A stretch of 64,000 bases of DNA from contig NZ_JAHXBF010000020.1 of NCBI RefSeq assembly GCF_020103695.1, positions 124,001 to 188,000 on the forward strand, read 5' to 3'. The translations under genes were made by a program, and so were the position numbers. This document shows, piece by piece, positions 54,105 to 62,568 of this stretch. The notes under the pieces are model-generated. The model was given only the letters and a program-made list of their open reading frames with translations. It ran no database searches and was not told the DNA's origin. The DNA is from Hyalangium versicolor (GTDB lineage: Bacteria; Myxococcota; Myxococcia; Myxococcales; Myxococcaceae). Position 1 is the stretch's first letter. The number at the start of each line of letters is the position of its first letter.

Positions 54105-56339
54105 GTGCGGTATCTGCGTCCCGTGTGGACTTCAATCGTGTTGCTGTGGGCGCTGAGCGCGGCGCCCGTCGAGCCTCAGCCCCCTGCGGAGGCTCCTGCT
54201 CAGCCGCCGCCCCCTGCGGAGGCCCCTGTCCAGTCTCAGCCCCCTCCGGATCCTCGCGCCTTCACCACCCTGGTGCGAGGGCAGGGGGCGCGGCCTCCCC
54301 CCGTGGCGGCGGGAGACTTCCAGATCCAGGTGGGGCAGCTCGCGGACGTGCCTCGGAAGTCCGCCACGGAGCTCCTGCTGCTGGCTCCCGGCGTGATGCT
54401 GGCCAACCATGGCGGCGAGGGCCACGCGGAGACTGTCTTCCTTCGCGGCTTCGACGCGGGCGAGGGCAAGGACGTGGAGTTCCGCCTCAACGGCGTGCCT
54501 CTCAACGAGGTGTCCCATGCGCATGGCCATGGCTACGCGGACACCTACTTCATCATCCCCGAGCTGGTGGACACGCTGCGCGTCACTGAAGGGCCCTACG
54601 ATCCGGCCCAGGGCGACTTCGGCGTGGCGGGCACGGTGGAATATCAGCTCGCGCTCAAGCGCCGGGGGCTCATGGTGTCCGCCAGCTACGGCAGCTTCAC
54701 CTCGAGGCGGCTGGCGCTGGTGTGGGGGCCTCACGAGACGAGCGAGGCCACCTTCGTGGGGCTGCTGCTGCGTGAGGGGCACGGCTTCGGCCCCAATCGG
54801 GCCTACGCCAATGCCGGTGTCATGGCTCAGGGAGAGTTTCGCGTGGGCGACGAGGCTCGCGTCCGGGTGCTCGGCGCCAGCTATGGAGCCCGTTACTCCT
54901 CCGCGGGCGTCATCCGCGAGACGGATCAGGTGGCGGGGCGGCTGGACTGCGGCCCGAGTGAGGACGAGCAGTTCTTCTGCCTCCACGATCCGAACCAGGG
55001 AGGCGCGGGACAGCGGCACCTCGGCTCGGTGGAGCTGATGACCCGGCTCAAGAGCGGAGGGCGCTTCATCCAGCAGGGCTTCGCCGTGCTCCGACAGATG
55101 CGCAGCCGGGAGAACTTCACCGGCTTCCTCAAGGACGTGCCTCCGGAAGGCGAGTCCCAGCGCGGTGACAACACCGAGCAGTACTACACAGGTTCCACCC
55201 TGGGCCTGCGGGGGCGGTACACGCCGGGCTTCTCCGCGTGGGGACAGCCACAACCCCTCGAGCTGGGGTACGTCGGACGCTTTGATGATGTGCGCACGCG
55301 CTCTCGTCGGCTGAGGGACCGGGGCGGGGCGCCCTACCTCACGCTCTTCGACAACCAGGTGAAGGTGACGAACCTGGGCGCCTATGTATCCCTCAAGGCA
55401 GCACCCTTCTCGGGGCTGGTGCTTCGCGGGGGCGTGCGGTTGGACAGCTTCCTGTTCGCCGTGGAGGACGAGAACCGGCCCGCGCAGGACCGGCAGGGGG
55501 CGCGCATCCCCTCGGAGGCCATCGAGGCCTACGGACTCACGCTCAGCCCGCGAGTCACGGCGGAGGCTCGGTTGACGCCGCGGCTGTCCTGGCTCACCAG
55601 CGTGGGCCTGGGGGCGCGCTCCAGCGATGCCGCCGCGCTGTCGGACTCCGAGTTCGCGCCGTTCGCCCGCGTCTTCTCCGCGGAGACGGGGCTGGGCTAT
55701 GCCGGCGGAGGCGAGGCACTCACGGTGGAGGCCCGGGGCTCGGTCTTCGCCACCCGCGTCTCTCAGGACTTCGTGTTCAACGAGGAGGCGGGACGCAACC
55801 AGCCGGTGGGGGCCTCGCAGCGGGTGGGGGCCTTCGCGATGGCGCGGGTCCTTCTGCTCGAACGGCTGGATGTGCAGGCGAGCGTGGCGTGGGCTCGCGC
55901 CTCGCTGCCCGCGTCAGGCGCGTCACCTTGGAAGCTCTTCGAGGGCGAGGTGCTCCCTTACATCCCTCAGCTTTTGGGCCGGCTGGATGCGTCCGTGCGC
56001 GGCGAGGTGACGTTGCTGGGAGAGCGGCTGGGCTGGAACGTGGCGTTGGGGCACAGCAGCATCGGACCCAAGCCGCTGCCCCTGGGCCGCTTCAGCGAGC
56101 CCATCTTCCTCTTCGATGCGGCGGTCCGAGGCCGGTGGAAGGCCGTGGAGCTGGGGCTCACGGTGGAGAACCTCCTGGACGCGCGGTGGCGCGAGTCCGA
56201 GTTCAATTACGTCTCCAACTTCCGGGGACCAGATGCGCCCGCCTCGCTGCTGGCCACCCGCCATTTCTCGGCCGGCGCACCGCGCACGGTGCTCGGCACG
56301 CTGACGGTGTACCTGGACTTCGAGGAGGCTCATCCATGA
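54105..56339 (+). CDS. TonB-dependent outer-membrane receptor, His-rich plug
   Basis: The 744-residue protein is read from GTG 54105 (VRYLRPVWTSIVLLWALSAAP); a TTG at 54087 is an alternative. A signal peptide and a Pro/Ala/Glu-rich stretch precede the plug: KSATELLLLAPGVMLANHGGEGHAETVFLRGFDAGEGKDVEFRLNGVPLNEVSHAHGHGYADTYFIIPELVDTLRVTEG. The NHGGEGHAE (101-109) and SHAHGHGYAD (137-146) clusters suggest metal capture. The barrel ends with VENLLDARWRESEFNY and a terminal beta-strand. It imports a ligand with TonB energy. Its stop overlaps the next gene's ATG by 4 bases. Confidence 0.92.
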   Translation: MRYLRPVWTSIVLLWALSAAPVEPQPPAEAPAQPPPPAEAPVQSQPPPDPRAFTTLVRGQGARPPPVAAGDFQIQVGQLADVPRKSATELLLLAPGVMLANHGGEGHAETVFLRGFDAGEGKDVEFRLNGVPLNEVSHAHGHGYADTYFIIPELVDTLRVTEGPYDPAQGDFGVAGTVEYQLALKRRGLMVSASYGSFTSRRLALVWGPHETSEATFVGLLLREGHGFGPNRAYANAGVMAQGEFRVGDEARVRVLGASYGARYSSAGVIRETDQVAGRLDCGPSEDEQFFCLHDPNQGGAGQRHLGSVELMTRLKSGGRFIQQGFAVLRQMRSRENFTGFLKDVPPEGESQRGDNTEQYYTGSTLGLRGRYTPGFSAWGQPQPLELGYVGRFDDVRTRSRRLRDRGGAPYLTLFDNQVKVTNLGAYVSLKAAPFSGLVLRGGVRLDSFLFAVEDENRPAQDRQGARIPSEAIEAYGLTLSPRVTAEARLTPRLSWLTSVGLGARSSDAAALSDSEFAPFARVFSAETGLGYAGGGEALTVEARGSVFATRVSQDFVFNEEAGRNQPVGASQRVGAFAMARVLLLERLDVQASVAWARASLPASGASPWKLFEGEVLPYIPQLLGRLDASVRGEVTLLGERLGWNVALGHSSIGPKPLPLGRFSEPIFLFDAAVRGRWKAVELGLTVENLLDARWRESEFNYVSNFRGPDAPASLLATRHFSAGAPRTVLGTLTVYLDFEEAHP

Positions 56340-57163
56340 GGACGACGCGCAGGGCCCTCACACGGCTCTTGGGAGTGGGGCTGCTGGGCAGCCTCGCGGA
56401 GTTGCGGTGCGGGTTGGCCACGGGGGGACGCTCGGTGACGTTCCAGATGGGACTTCGCACGGGCCTGGCTCCGGGAGAGACCCGGGTTGGGTCCTTCACC
56501 ACGGATACGGGCTGGCGCGTGGAGTTGACGGCCGCGCGGGTGTTGCTCGGGCCCATCTATCTCTTCGAGAACCCCTCGCCCTTGGCGGGCACGACCGCTC
56601 GCCGGCTGTGGCGCGGGCTGGGGGAGATGCTGCTCCCCACCGCTCATGCGCACGACACGTTCTTCTCGGGTGGGAGGGTGCTCGGAGAGTGGGACCGCGA
56701 GGCCGTGTTCGATCTGCTGGAGAGCGGTGAGGCCCCGCAGGTGCTCGGCTTGTCTCCAGGCATTGCCGGGGTGGTGCGCTCGTTCTCGCTGCTGCTTCAG
56801 CCGGCCAGTGGAGCTGGAGGCGAGGCGGCATCCCTGGGCGGGCACTCCGTGGTGTTGGAGGGCACGGCCTCGCAGGAGCAGCGCCAGGTGGCGTTCCGGG
56901 CGGAGTTGGACTTCCCACCCCCGGTGGAGCTGCAGCGGGTCGAGTTCGTGCCCACCGAGGTGGCGCTGGACGACGGTGGGCTGTTCATCGTGGAGCCTCG
57001 GCCTCACGCATGGTTCTCCGGGACGCTCTTCGAGCGGCTCGAGCTCCCGGAAGGCGGCGGGCGCGCCACGATGCCTCCCGAGAGCCAGGTGTACCGCGCG
57101 CTCTCCATCAACATGCGGCGGCACACCGCCTTCACGAGCGCCTGGGAGCCCGCCGCTCCCTGA
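56336..57163 (+). CDS. Periplasmic partner of the TonB receptor, unknown function
   Basis: The 275-residue protein starts at ATG 56336, overlapping the receptor stop (ATGA), so translation is coupled. A signal peptide with Cys in ELRCGL precedes a beta-rich body: VTFQMGLRTGLAPGETRVGSFTTDTGWRVELTAARVLLGPIYLFE, then AHAHDTFFSGGRVLGEWDREAVFDLLESG. The HAHD cluster is a candidate metal site. It is probably the periplasmic or outer-leaflet partner of the receptor. It converges with the lipoprotein gene ending at 57166. Confidence 0.75.
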   Translation: MRTTRRALTRLLGVGLLGSLAELRCGLATGGRSVTFQMGLRTGLAPGETRVGSFTTDTGWRVELTAARVLLGPIYLFENPSPLAGTTARRLWRGLGEMLLPTAHAHDTFFSGGRVLGEWDREAVFDLLESGEAPQVLGLSPGIAGVVRSFSLLLQPASGAGGEAASLGGHSVVLEGTASQEQRQVAFRAELDFPPPVELQRVEFVPTEVALDDGGLFIVEPRPHAWFSGTLFERLELPEGGGRATMPPESQVYRALSINMRRHTAFTSAWEPAAP

Positions 57164-57165
57164 GC

Positions 57166-58131
57166 TCAGAAGGATTCCTCGAGGATGGCCCGGAGCTTCG
57201 CGCCCGGCGGGATGAAGTGGACGCGAAGCTCGGGGCTGTCCGGCGTGGTGAAGCGCACTCGGTGCGTGATGCCCTGGCACGCTGGAGGCACGGCTTCCGA
57301 GGAGGACTCGACGGGCTCGTTGTCCGCGAAGGTGCTCAGCGACACGGGGACTTCATGGTCGAGATAGAGGATGTAGGAGGTCTCGGGCGGCAGGCGCATG
57401 CGCGTGTAGCCGGAGTAGGCCCCGCTCTCCATGGGCGCCGTCACCTCATAGTACTTGTGCGTCTGATCCATGCGCGGCACCGTGCCCGTGGGTGTCGCTG
57501 AGGCACTCACGGGCAGGATCGTATCGACGAGCGTGTGTCCGCAGGCGTGGTTGAGCAGCAGATCGTTCGGCCCCGTCGTGAAGTCGAGCCGCCCATCCCC
57601 CAGCACCGGATGCACCGCGTCGAGCCGGTTGCCGGCCACGTCTCGGAAGCCCTTCAGGTCCACGGCGTAGGAGGTGTTCTCCTCGAGCGCCGGACCGCCT
57701 TCCTCGGGTTGGAGGATCGGGAGCGTCAATTGCTGGCCGTCCGTGGACCAGGTGCCTTCCACGGTGCGGGGCTCGGCGGACGTATCCGTCAGGTTCAGGA
57801 GCGGGGCCTGGGTGAGGACCGTGTCCATCGGCTCGCTGAACTGGAGGGTGAGCACCTTGCGCTCGGACAGGCCCGCCTGCCCGCTGGTGCGGTAGTACAC
57901 CTCGACGGGGTAGAGCCCCGTGGTGCCCTCGGCAGGAGTGGAGGAGAGCACCGCAGGGGCAACAGTGTCTCCCGGCCCGGCATCGGGTGCCCCTCCATCC
58001 GGGATTCCCGCGTCGGGCAGCGGATCGGTGCCGACAGGCGGCTTGGAGGGGCTCTCGTCGTCACCGCACCCCGAGGCGAGCGGCAGGGCACAGGACACGA
58101 TGAGAAGGACAGCCAGGGGAAGACGGCGCAT
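57166..58131 (-). CDS. Lipoprotein with Big_5 and HACxH domain
   Basis: The 321-residue protein starts at ATG 58131 with GAGGTCC upstream and has lipobox ASGC. After a Gly/Asp/Pro-rich linker comes a Big_5-type Ig-like domain (VLSSTPAEGTTGLYPVEVYY, KVLTLQFSEPM, NTSYAVDLKGFRDVAGN), then the domain shared by four neighbours: NHACGHTLVDT, THKYYEVTAP, GAYSGYTRMRLPPETSYILYLD and PACQGITHRVRF. It is the last of a leftward run of lipoproteins and its role is unknown. Confidence 0.8.
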   Translation of the reverse strand: MRRLPLAVLLIVSCALPLASGCGDDESPSKPPVGTDPLPDAGIPDGGAPDAGPGDTVAPAVLSSTPAEGTTGLYPVEVYYRTSGQAGLSERKVLTLQFSEPMDTVLTQAPLLNLTDTSAEPRTVEGTWSTDGQQLTLPILQPEEGGPALEENTSYAVDLKGFRDVAGNRLDAVHPVLGDGRLDFTTGPNDLLLNHACGHTLVDTILPVSASATPTGTVPRMDQTHKYYEVTAPMESGAYSGYTRMRLPPETSYILYLDHEVPVSLSTFADNEPVESSSEAVPPACQGITHRVRFTTPDSPELRVHFIPPGAKLRAILEESF

Positions 58132-58231
58132 TCCGGGACCTCGATAAGGTGGGAGTCTGGGAGAAAGAGCGGGGCGCCCCCGTTTCGAGGACGCCCCGCG
58201 GACAGCACGAGGCCTGAAGGCCTCGAGTGGG

Positions 58232-58939
58232 CTAGCAGCCCGTGTGGATGGACGCGTTGGCGTCGTTGCAGTCGGTGTCATCCAGCACGTAGCCCGAGGG
58301 CTGTGTGCACGCGGTCAGCTGGTAGACGTTGGTGTTGCCGTACCCGTCACCATCGGCGTCCTGGAAGTAATAGACGCGGTTGTCCTCCACGCGCTCCGGG
58401 ATGATCTGCACGGTGCTCGAGGCCGAGGGACCCACGGTGAGGGTGTAGGCGGCGCTCTGGGTGAGGTTGTTGTAGACGACCACCCGCGTCAGGCTGCAGC
58501 CCGCCACGCTGATGCTCTGCGGCGCGAAGGCAGGCGACACCGTTGCGCCGGAGGAGTCCTTCAGCACCAGGCTGGTGCTCGAGTTGACGAAGAAGGCCCA
58601 GGCCGAGCTGGCCCGGTTGGGCACGAACTTCACCGTCCCCGAGTAGGAGCCACTCGAGCCCGGCAGCGTCACGGTGTAGGCCGTGTGCGTGGTGCTGATG
58701 TTCTGCATGCTGGGGTCCGTGGCAGACGCGCTCGCCGTCACCGACGCGTAGGGCCCGCTGGTGATGTGCCCGCACGCGTGGGTGATGATCGTCGGGCCCA
58801 GGGCCGTGCAGCTGGCCTCCAGCACCCCTTGCTCCTGCTGTGACGGAGCCTGCGTCTCGTCCATCGACTCGGTGGGGCCACAGGCAGCCAGGACGAGTCC
58901 CAGCACGGCACCCACGAGGTTCCGCATCTTCATCTTCAT
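58232..58939 (-). CDS. HACxH-domain lipoprotein with MopE-type metal motif
   Basis: The 235-residue protein starts at ATG 58939 with an AGGG site upstream (an ATG two codons later is possible) and has lipobox LAAC. The HACGHITSGPYASVTASAS head, THTAYTVTLPGSSGSYSGTVKF and the GCSLTRVVVYN segment are shared with three neighbours. The C-terminal 45 residues match the MopE-like metal-binding motif: YYFQDADGDGYGNTN, then DDTDCNDANASIHTGC. That motif occurs in copper-linked and other surface proteins, so a metal role is plausible but not shown. Confidence 0.82.
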   Translation of the reverse strand: MKMKMRNLVGAVLGLVLAACGPTESMDETQAPSQQEQGVLEASCTALGPTIITHACGHITSGPYASVTASASATDPSMQNISTTHTAYTVTLPGSSGSYSGTVKFVPNRASSAWAFFVNSSTSLVLKDSSGATVSPAFAPQSISVAGCSLTRVVVYNNLTQSAAYTLTVGPSASSTVQIIPERVEDNRVYYFQDADGDGYGNTNVYQLTACTQPSGYVLDDTDCNDANASIHTGC

Positions 58940-59059
58940 GTCATGTCCCTTTTGGTGAACCGCGGGAGCACGGCGCCCGCAACGAGCGCCGCGACCCTCC
59001 GCGGGGTACTGCGGTGAGGCATCTGCGAGTGAGGCGCGAGAGCCAGGCCCTCGAGCGCG

Positions 59060-59695
59060 TCACGGGAAGTATTCGGTGACCATCCGCAACTGATCGAGCG
59101 AGGTGGGCCCGAGCGTGAAGGTGTAGATGACGCCCTCGGTCAGCTCCAGGCCCAGCATGTGCTGCAACCCGGTGCAGGCCGTGGTGGGCTTCTCGGCGAT
59201 GATGTCGATGACGCGATCGCCCTCGCGCACGGCGAAAGGCACGTTCTGGCTCAGGTAGACGATGAAGTCTCCCGTGCCAAAGGCCTTGAACTGGAAGGTG
59301 CCGGTGTACTGGCCATCCACCGGGCGCAGATTCACGGTGTAGAGCGTGTGGAAGGCATCCACTCGCGGCGTGCGGCTCTCCGACGCGCTCACCGTGGCGT
59401 AGGGGCCGTTGTCCACGTGCCAGCAGGCGTGGACTCCGTCATCTCCGAAGTCGAAGCCGTCTCGCGGGACGTAGTCGGGATCCGTCACGCAGGCCAGTTG
59501 CTCCTCGGGAGCCATGTAGCCGCGATCACAGTGACACCAGTCCCCCGTGGGCTCACGGTGGATGTGGCCATGGGGCGCGCAGGGATCCTCCTGCTGCTGG
59601 GGAGGCTCTTCGGAGGGCGGGGGCTCGGAACCACCGCACGCCATGAGGGCGGCGCAGCACGCGGACAGCACGAGGGCATTTCGGAAAGATCGCAT
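59060..59695 (-). CDS. HACxH-domain lipoprotein with EGF-like segment
   Basis: The 211-residue protein starts at ATG 59695 and has lipobox ALMAC. The first part has an EGF-like, His-rich Cys array (CAPHGHIHREPTGDWCHCDRGYMAPEEQLAC). The shared domain follows: HACWHVDNGPYATVSASES, FHTLYTVNLRPVDGQYTGTFQF, FIVYLSQNVPF, ACTGLQHMLGLELTEGVIYTF. It lies in the leftward lipoprotein run, 94 bases before its next neighbour. Confidence 0.82.
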   Translation of the reverse strand: MRSFRNALVLSACCAALMACGGSEPPPSEEPPQQQEDPCAPHGHIHREPTGDWCHCDRGYMAPEEQLACVTDPDYVPRDGFDFGDDGVHACWHVDNGPYATVSASESRTPRVDAFHTLYTVNLRPVDGQYTGTFQFKAFGTGDFIVYLSQNVPFAVREGDRVIDIIAEKPTTACTGLQHMLGLELTEGVIYTFTLGPTSLDQLRMVTEYFP

Positions 59696-59789
59696 GGGTA
59701 TGGCTCGGGGACAGCGAGGCGAGCCGCCGCCGGTGGGCCCACGTGCCTTGGAGGAACGCGTGGGCCCACCTGGCGGCGCTCAGTGAGCG

Positions 59790-60386
59790 CTACTCGGCCT
59801 CGTGGTCGTGCTCTCCCGCCTCCTCGACGACGAGCGTGAAGGTGGCGTTGCTCTGGCGCACGGCCTCGAACTCGAGGCGGTAGACCTTGCCCTCCTCCAG
59901 ATCGGCCGTAACCATCCTCCGGAGGCTGCCGCAGGCCGCCTCGTCGATGAGGTACGAGCACTCCTTCGAGACGAGCGTCGTCCCGTCGTAGATCTTCAGG
60001 CCCCGCTTGCGGGACAGGAAGAACGCAAACTCACCCGACTCGGCGGGCCGGTACGTCACGGAGCCGGCGTAGGAGTGGCAGGGGCTGGTTGCCGGCAGGG
60101 TGATGTTGAAGGCCGTGTGCGGCAGGTTGACGTTGGGGATGGTGGTGCTTCCGGGCGCAGCGGCCGTCACGGCGGTGTAGGGGCCGTTATCGCCGTGGAA
60201 GCATGCGTGCTCGACGAGCTCCTCGTCCGGGCCCTCGCAAGTGGCCATTGTCGAGACGAGCAACTCCTCTTGCTCCGCGGGGGCCGACAGCTCCTCGGGA
60301 GCCTCCAGGGCCTGGCCGCACCCCACGAGCAGGAACGGCAGGCTGGCGGAGAGCAGGATCTTCTTGAACAGCGACTCCTTCTTCAT
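59790..60386 (-). CDS. HACxH-domain lipoprotein with His/Glu tail
   Basis: The 198-residue protein starts at ATG 60386 and has lipobox LVGC. The shared domain reads EHACFHGDNGPYTAVTAAAP, LPHTAFNITLPATSPCHSYAGSVTY, EFAFFLSRKRGLKIYDG and ACGSLRRMVTADLEEGKVYRLEF. It ends GEHDHEAE, a short His/Glu tail that could bind metal. It is the simplest family member: signal peptide, short linker, one domain. Confidence 0.85.
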   Translation of the reverse strand: MKKESLFKKILLSASLPFLLVGCGQALEAPEELSAPAEQEELLVSTMATCEGPDEELVEHACFHGDNGPYTAVTAAAPGSTTIPNVNLPHTAFNITLPATSPCHSYAGSVTYRPAESGEFAFFLSRKRGLKIYDGTTLVSKECSYLIDEAACGSLRRMVTADLEEGKVYRLEFEAVRQSNATFTLVVEEAGEHDHEAE

Positions 60387-60440
60387 TGTGACACTCCTTG
60401 GGTACTACGGGGGAAGGGTGAGCAGGCCGGTGGTGGGTGC

Positions 60441-61130
60441 TCAGAGGGGCTCGGGACGCAGCACTGCCCAGGACACGATCACTTCGCCCGAGGGCAGGTA
60501 CTCGGGGGGCAGCTGCATGTGCGGCCCCACGTCTCCGAGCTGGAGCTGTGGCACGCGCCGATGGGCCTCCGCGTAGGACTCGGGATCCGGGAACGTCACC
60601 CGCTCCAAGCAGCCCGCCGCGAAGCAGACCGAGGGCTCCGCGCGCACGGGCAGGACGTCGGCGCCGATCAGCTCGCGCCAGCGATCCAGGCCCGCTCGGG
60701 CCTGCAGGGTCCAGGGTTCCTGGCTCTCTCCCGAGGCGAGGAACTCAGCGAGGATCGCGTCCCGGCGCTCCAGCGGTGTCGGGTACTGGCCTCGCAGGGC
60801 CAGGACGATGCGGTGGCGCAGTTGGGTCGCCAGCGTGGGCGCGTCCGAGGTGGATGGCTCCTCCCGTGGCGCGGAAGAGGGCGGGGCCGTGCCGGTGGAC
60901 GGGCTCGGAGCCAAGGGCGCTTCGGAAGAGGGGAGGGCGGGCGGTGCCCTGCGCGCGGGTACAGCGCTGGCCGCGTCGCGTGGGGGCGTCTCTTGGTGTT
61001 GGGGAGCGGCGAGGAGGGGCTCGGCAAGAACCTCCACCGGCTCCGGTTGCACGGGCTGATGCAGCCAGACCGCCAGGACACTGGCCGCGAGCACACTGAT
61101 GCCTCCTGCACTCCAGACGATTCTGTTCAT
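60441..61130 (-). CDS. Exported or membrane-anchored protein of unknown function
   Basis: The 229-residue protein starts at ATG 61130 (MNRIVWSAGGISVLAASVLAVWL) with GAGGTCC upstream. One hydrophobic segment is followed by a Pro/Ala/Ser/Glu-rich linker of about 75 residues and a C-terminal domain (TLATQLRHRIVLALRGQYPTPLERRDAILAEFLASGE, then CFAAGCLERVTFPDPESYAEAHRRV). The CFAAGC pair suggests a disulfide. It is the first gene of the leftward run 61130-57166 and lies downstream of palindrome copy 2. The function is unknown; it does not have the HACxH domain. Confidence 0.7.
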   Translation of the reverse strand: MNRIVWSAGGISVLAASVLAVWLHQPVQPEPVEVLAEPLLAAPQHQETPPRDAASAVPARRAPPALPSSEAPLAPSPSTGTAPPSSAPREEPSTSDAPTLATQLRHRIVLALRGQYPTPLERRDAILAEFLASGESQEPWTLQARAGLDRWRELIGADVLPVRAEPSVCFAAGCLERVTFPDPESYAEAHRRVPQLQLGDVGPHMQLPPEYLPSGEVIVSWAVLRPEPL

Positions 61131-61220
61131 GAGGACCTCGACCCTCTGGGCGCACTTCGGGCGTGAGGTGGCCGAGCCCAGGCGCGGAGGGTGGTCCCGC
61201 AAATGCCATAGTGATACACA

Positions 61221-61235
61221 TGCAATCAAGTTGCA
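61221..61235. promoter_or_regulatory. Palindrome TGCAA-N5-TTGCA, copy 2
   Basis: TGCAATCAAGTTGCA, extended by A and T to a 17-base palindrome (61220-61236), differs from copy 1 at two spacer bases. It lies in the 208-base divergent gap between genes starting at 61130 and 61339. On the minus strand it stands after CTCAAA and just before TGTATC, the same placing as copy 1. Nothing else is clear in the gap. Confidence 0.6.
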
Positions 61236-61338
61236 TTTGAGCGATATGGATCTTCCGGGAGGTGAGCCCTCTCTCTGGCTGCGCACTCGAGGGGGCCCTC
61301 TTTGGGCGCGGTCCTGAAGGGGAGTAGACTCTCGGGCT

Positions 61339-62547
61339 GTGAGCCTCCCGTTCATCCGATTGCGGAATTCGGTCCTTCTGGCGCTCCTGTTGGCTGGGGG
61401 CGCGATGCCTGCTGCCGCGGCAGAGCCCATCCCGAAGAGTTCTTCTGCCTCCGATGCTGGAGTGGCCCCTGGCGAGAAGCCGGCCGCGGCGGAGACCGGA
61501 CGGCCAAACTCGCCTCCCGACTGGTCCGGGGCTCACGCGGGGGACTTCATCGAGTACTCCTTCTCCGCTTCCGACATGAACATCCCCTCGGGATCAGCGC
61601 ACTTCAGGGTGCGCCTCCAGGTCCTCTCGGCCGATGCCAAGGAGGTTCGCGTGGCCGTGGACGTGGCCCCGTCTCTTCCCATGTTCGAACGGGGGCTCCT
61701 GGTCGTCATGAAGCGTGCCCCGGCCGGTACGGAGGAGGACGAGGCCCTGGCCACCTTCTATGGTCAGGCGCTCCAGGAGGAGCGCGAGCGGGTCGTCATT
61801 GGCGACACCTCCATCGTCTGTCAGGCCATGGGGGAGGGCATCACCTCGCCCCACGGGCCCAGCTTCTCGGGATGCACGGCGCTCAAGGAGCCCTCGCTCT
61901 ACCTGGGCGGTGGCCTCGTGAGCTTCTCCATGGGCCTGATGACCATCCAGGGGAGCGGTTATACGTACCAACTCGAGCTCCAGGCCATGGGGCGCGAGCC
62001 CGTGCCTCCCCGAGAGGTTCCGCCGCTCGCGTTCCGAGAAGGCAGCGGTTACGAGCGTGTCTCACAAGGGCCCTTGGATCTCTCGCTGGAGAAGCACACC
62101 TTCCACACCCGCAGCGGTCTGGTGCTGGAGGATGAGATCCTCTGGACCTACGAGGAGGGAGCCAAGCCGCAACGCGGCGATCGCGTGTACCAGGGCAAGC
62201 GCCTGACGCGCATGGAGCTTCCTCGGGAGAAGTTACTGCTCGAGTACGTGTGGGATCTGATCTGGCTCTCCCTGCACGCTCCCTATCCCGACAAGGGCCG
62301 CCCCGCCGCGTCCAAGGCCATGAGCGTGGCAGGCCACCGGGTCCAGACGTGGAAGTTTCAGGAGAAGTGGGATGAGCCCCAGAGCGCGGGAGAACGCGAG
62401 GCCGTCTATCTCTGGGATCCATGGGCCCCGGCGGATGCTCCGGTCGAGGTGCGCTTCCAGCCTTTGAGCTCCAAGGTCACTTCCTGGGACCCGGGCCGCC
62501 GCAAGGAGGCCGACACGGAGGCGGAGCGCACGCTGAGCTGGCACTGA
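61339..62547 (+). CDS. Secreted protein of unknown function
   Basis: The 402-residue protein starts at GTG 61339 and has a signal peptide ending AAAA-EP. A low-complexity linker leads to a beta-rich body with HAGDFIEYSFSASDMNIPSGSAHFRVRLQVLSADAKEVRVAVDVAPS near the start, an internal Cys pair (SIVCQAMG, FSGCTAL) and TWKFQEKWDEPQSAGEREAVYLWDPWAPADAPVEVRFQ near the end. No family is recognised. It is the divergent partner across palindrome copy 2 and so may join the same regulon. Confidence 0.7.
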   Translation: MSLPFIRLRNSVLLALLLAGGAMPAAAAEPIPKSSSASDAGVAPGEKPAAAETGRPNSPPDWSGAHAGDFIEYSFSASDMNIPSGSAHFRVRLQVLSADAKEVRVAVDVAPSLPMFERGLLVVMKRAPAGTEEDEALATFYGQALQEERERVVIGDTSIVCQAMGEGITSPHGPSFSGCTALKEPSLYLGGGLVSFSMGLMTIQGSGYTYQLELQAMGREPVPPREVPPLAFREGSGYERVSQGPLDLSLEKHTFHTRSGLVLEDEILWTYEEGAKPQRGDRVYQGKRLTRMELPREKLLLEYVWDLIWLSLHAPYPDKGRPAASKAMSVAGHRVQTWKFQEKWDEPQSAGEREAVYLWDPWAPADAPVEVRFQPLSSKVTSWDPGRRKEADTEAERTLSWH

Positions 62548-62568
62548 TGGAGTGCCGTACCCGGGCGC

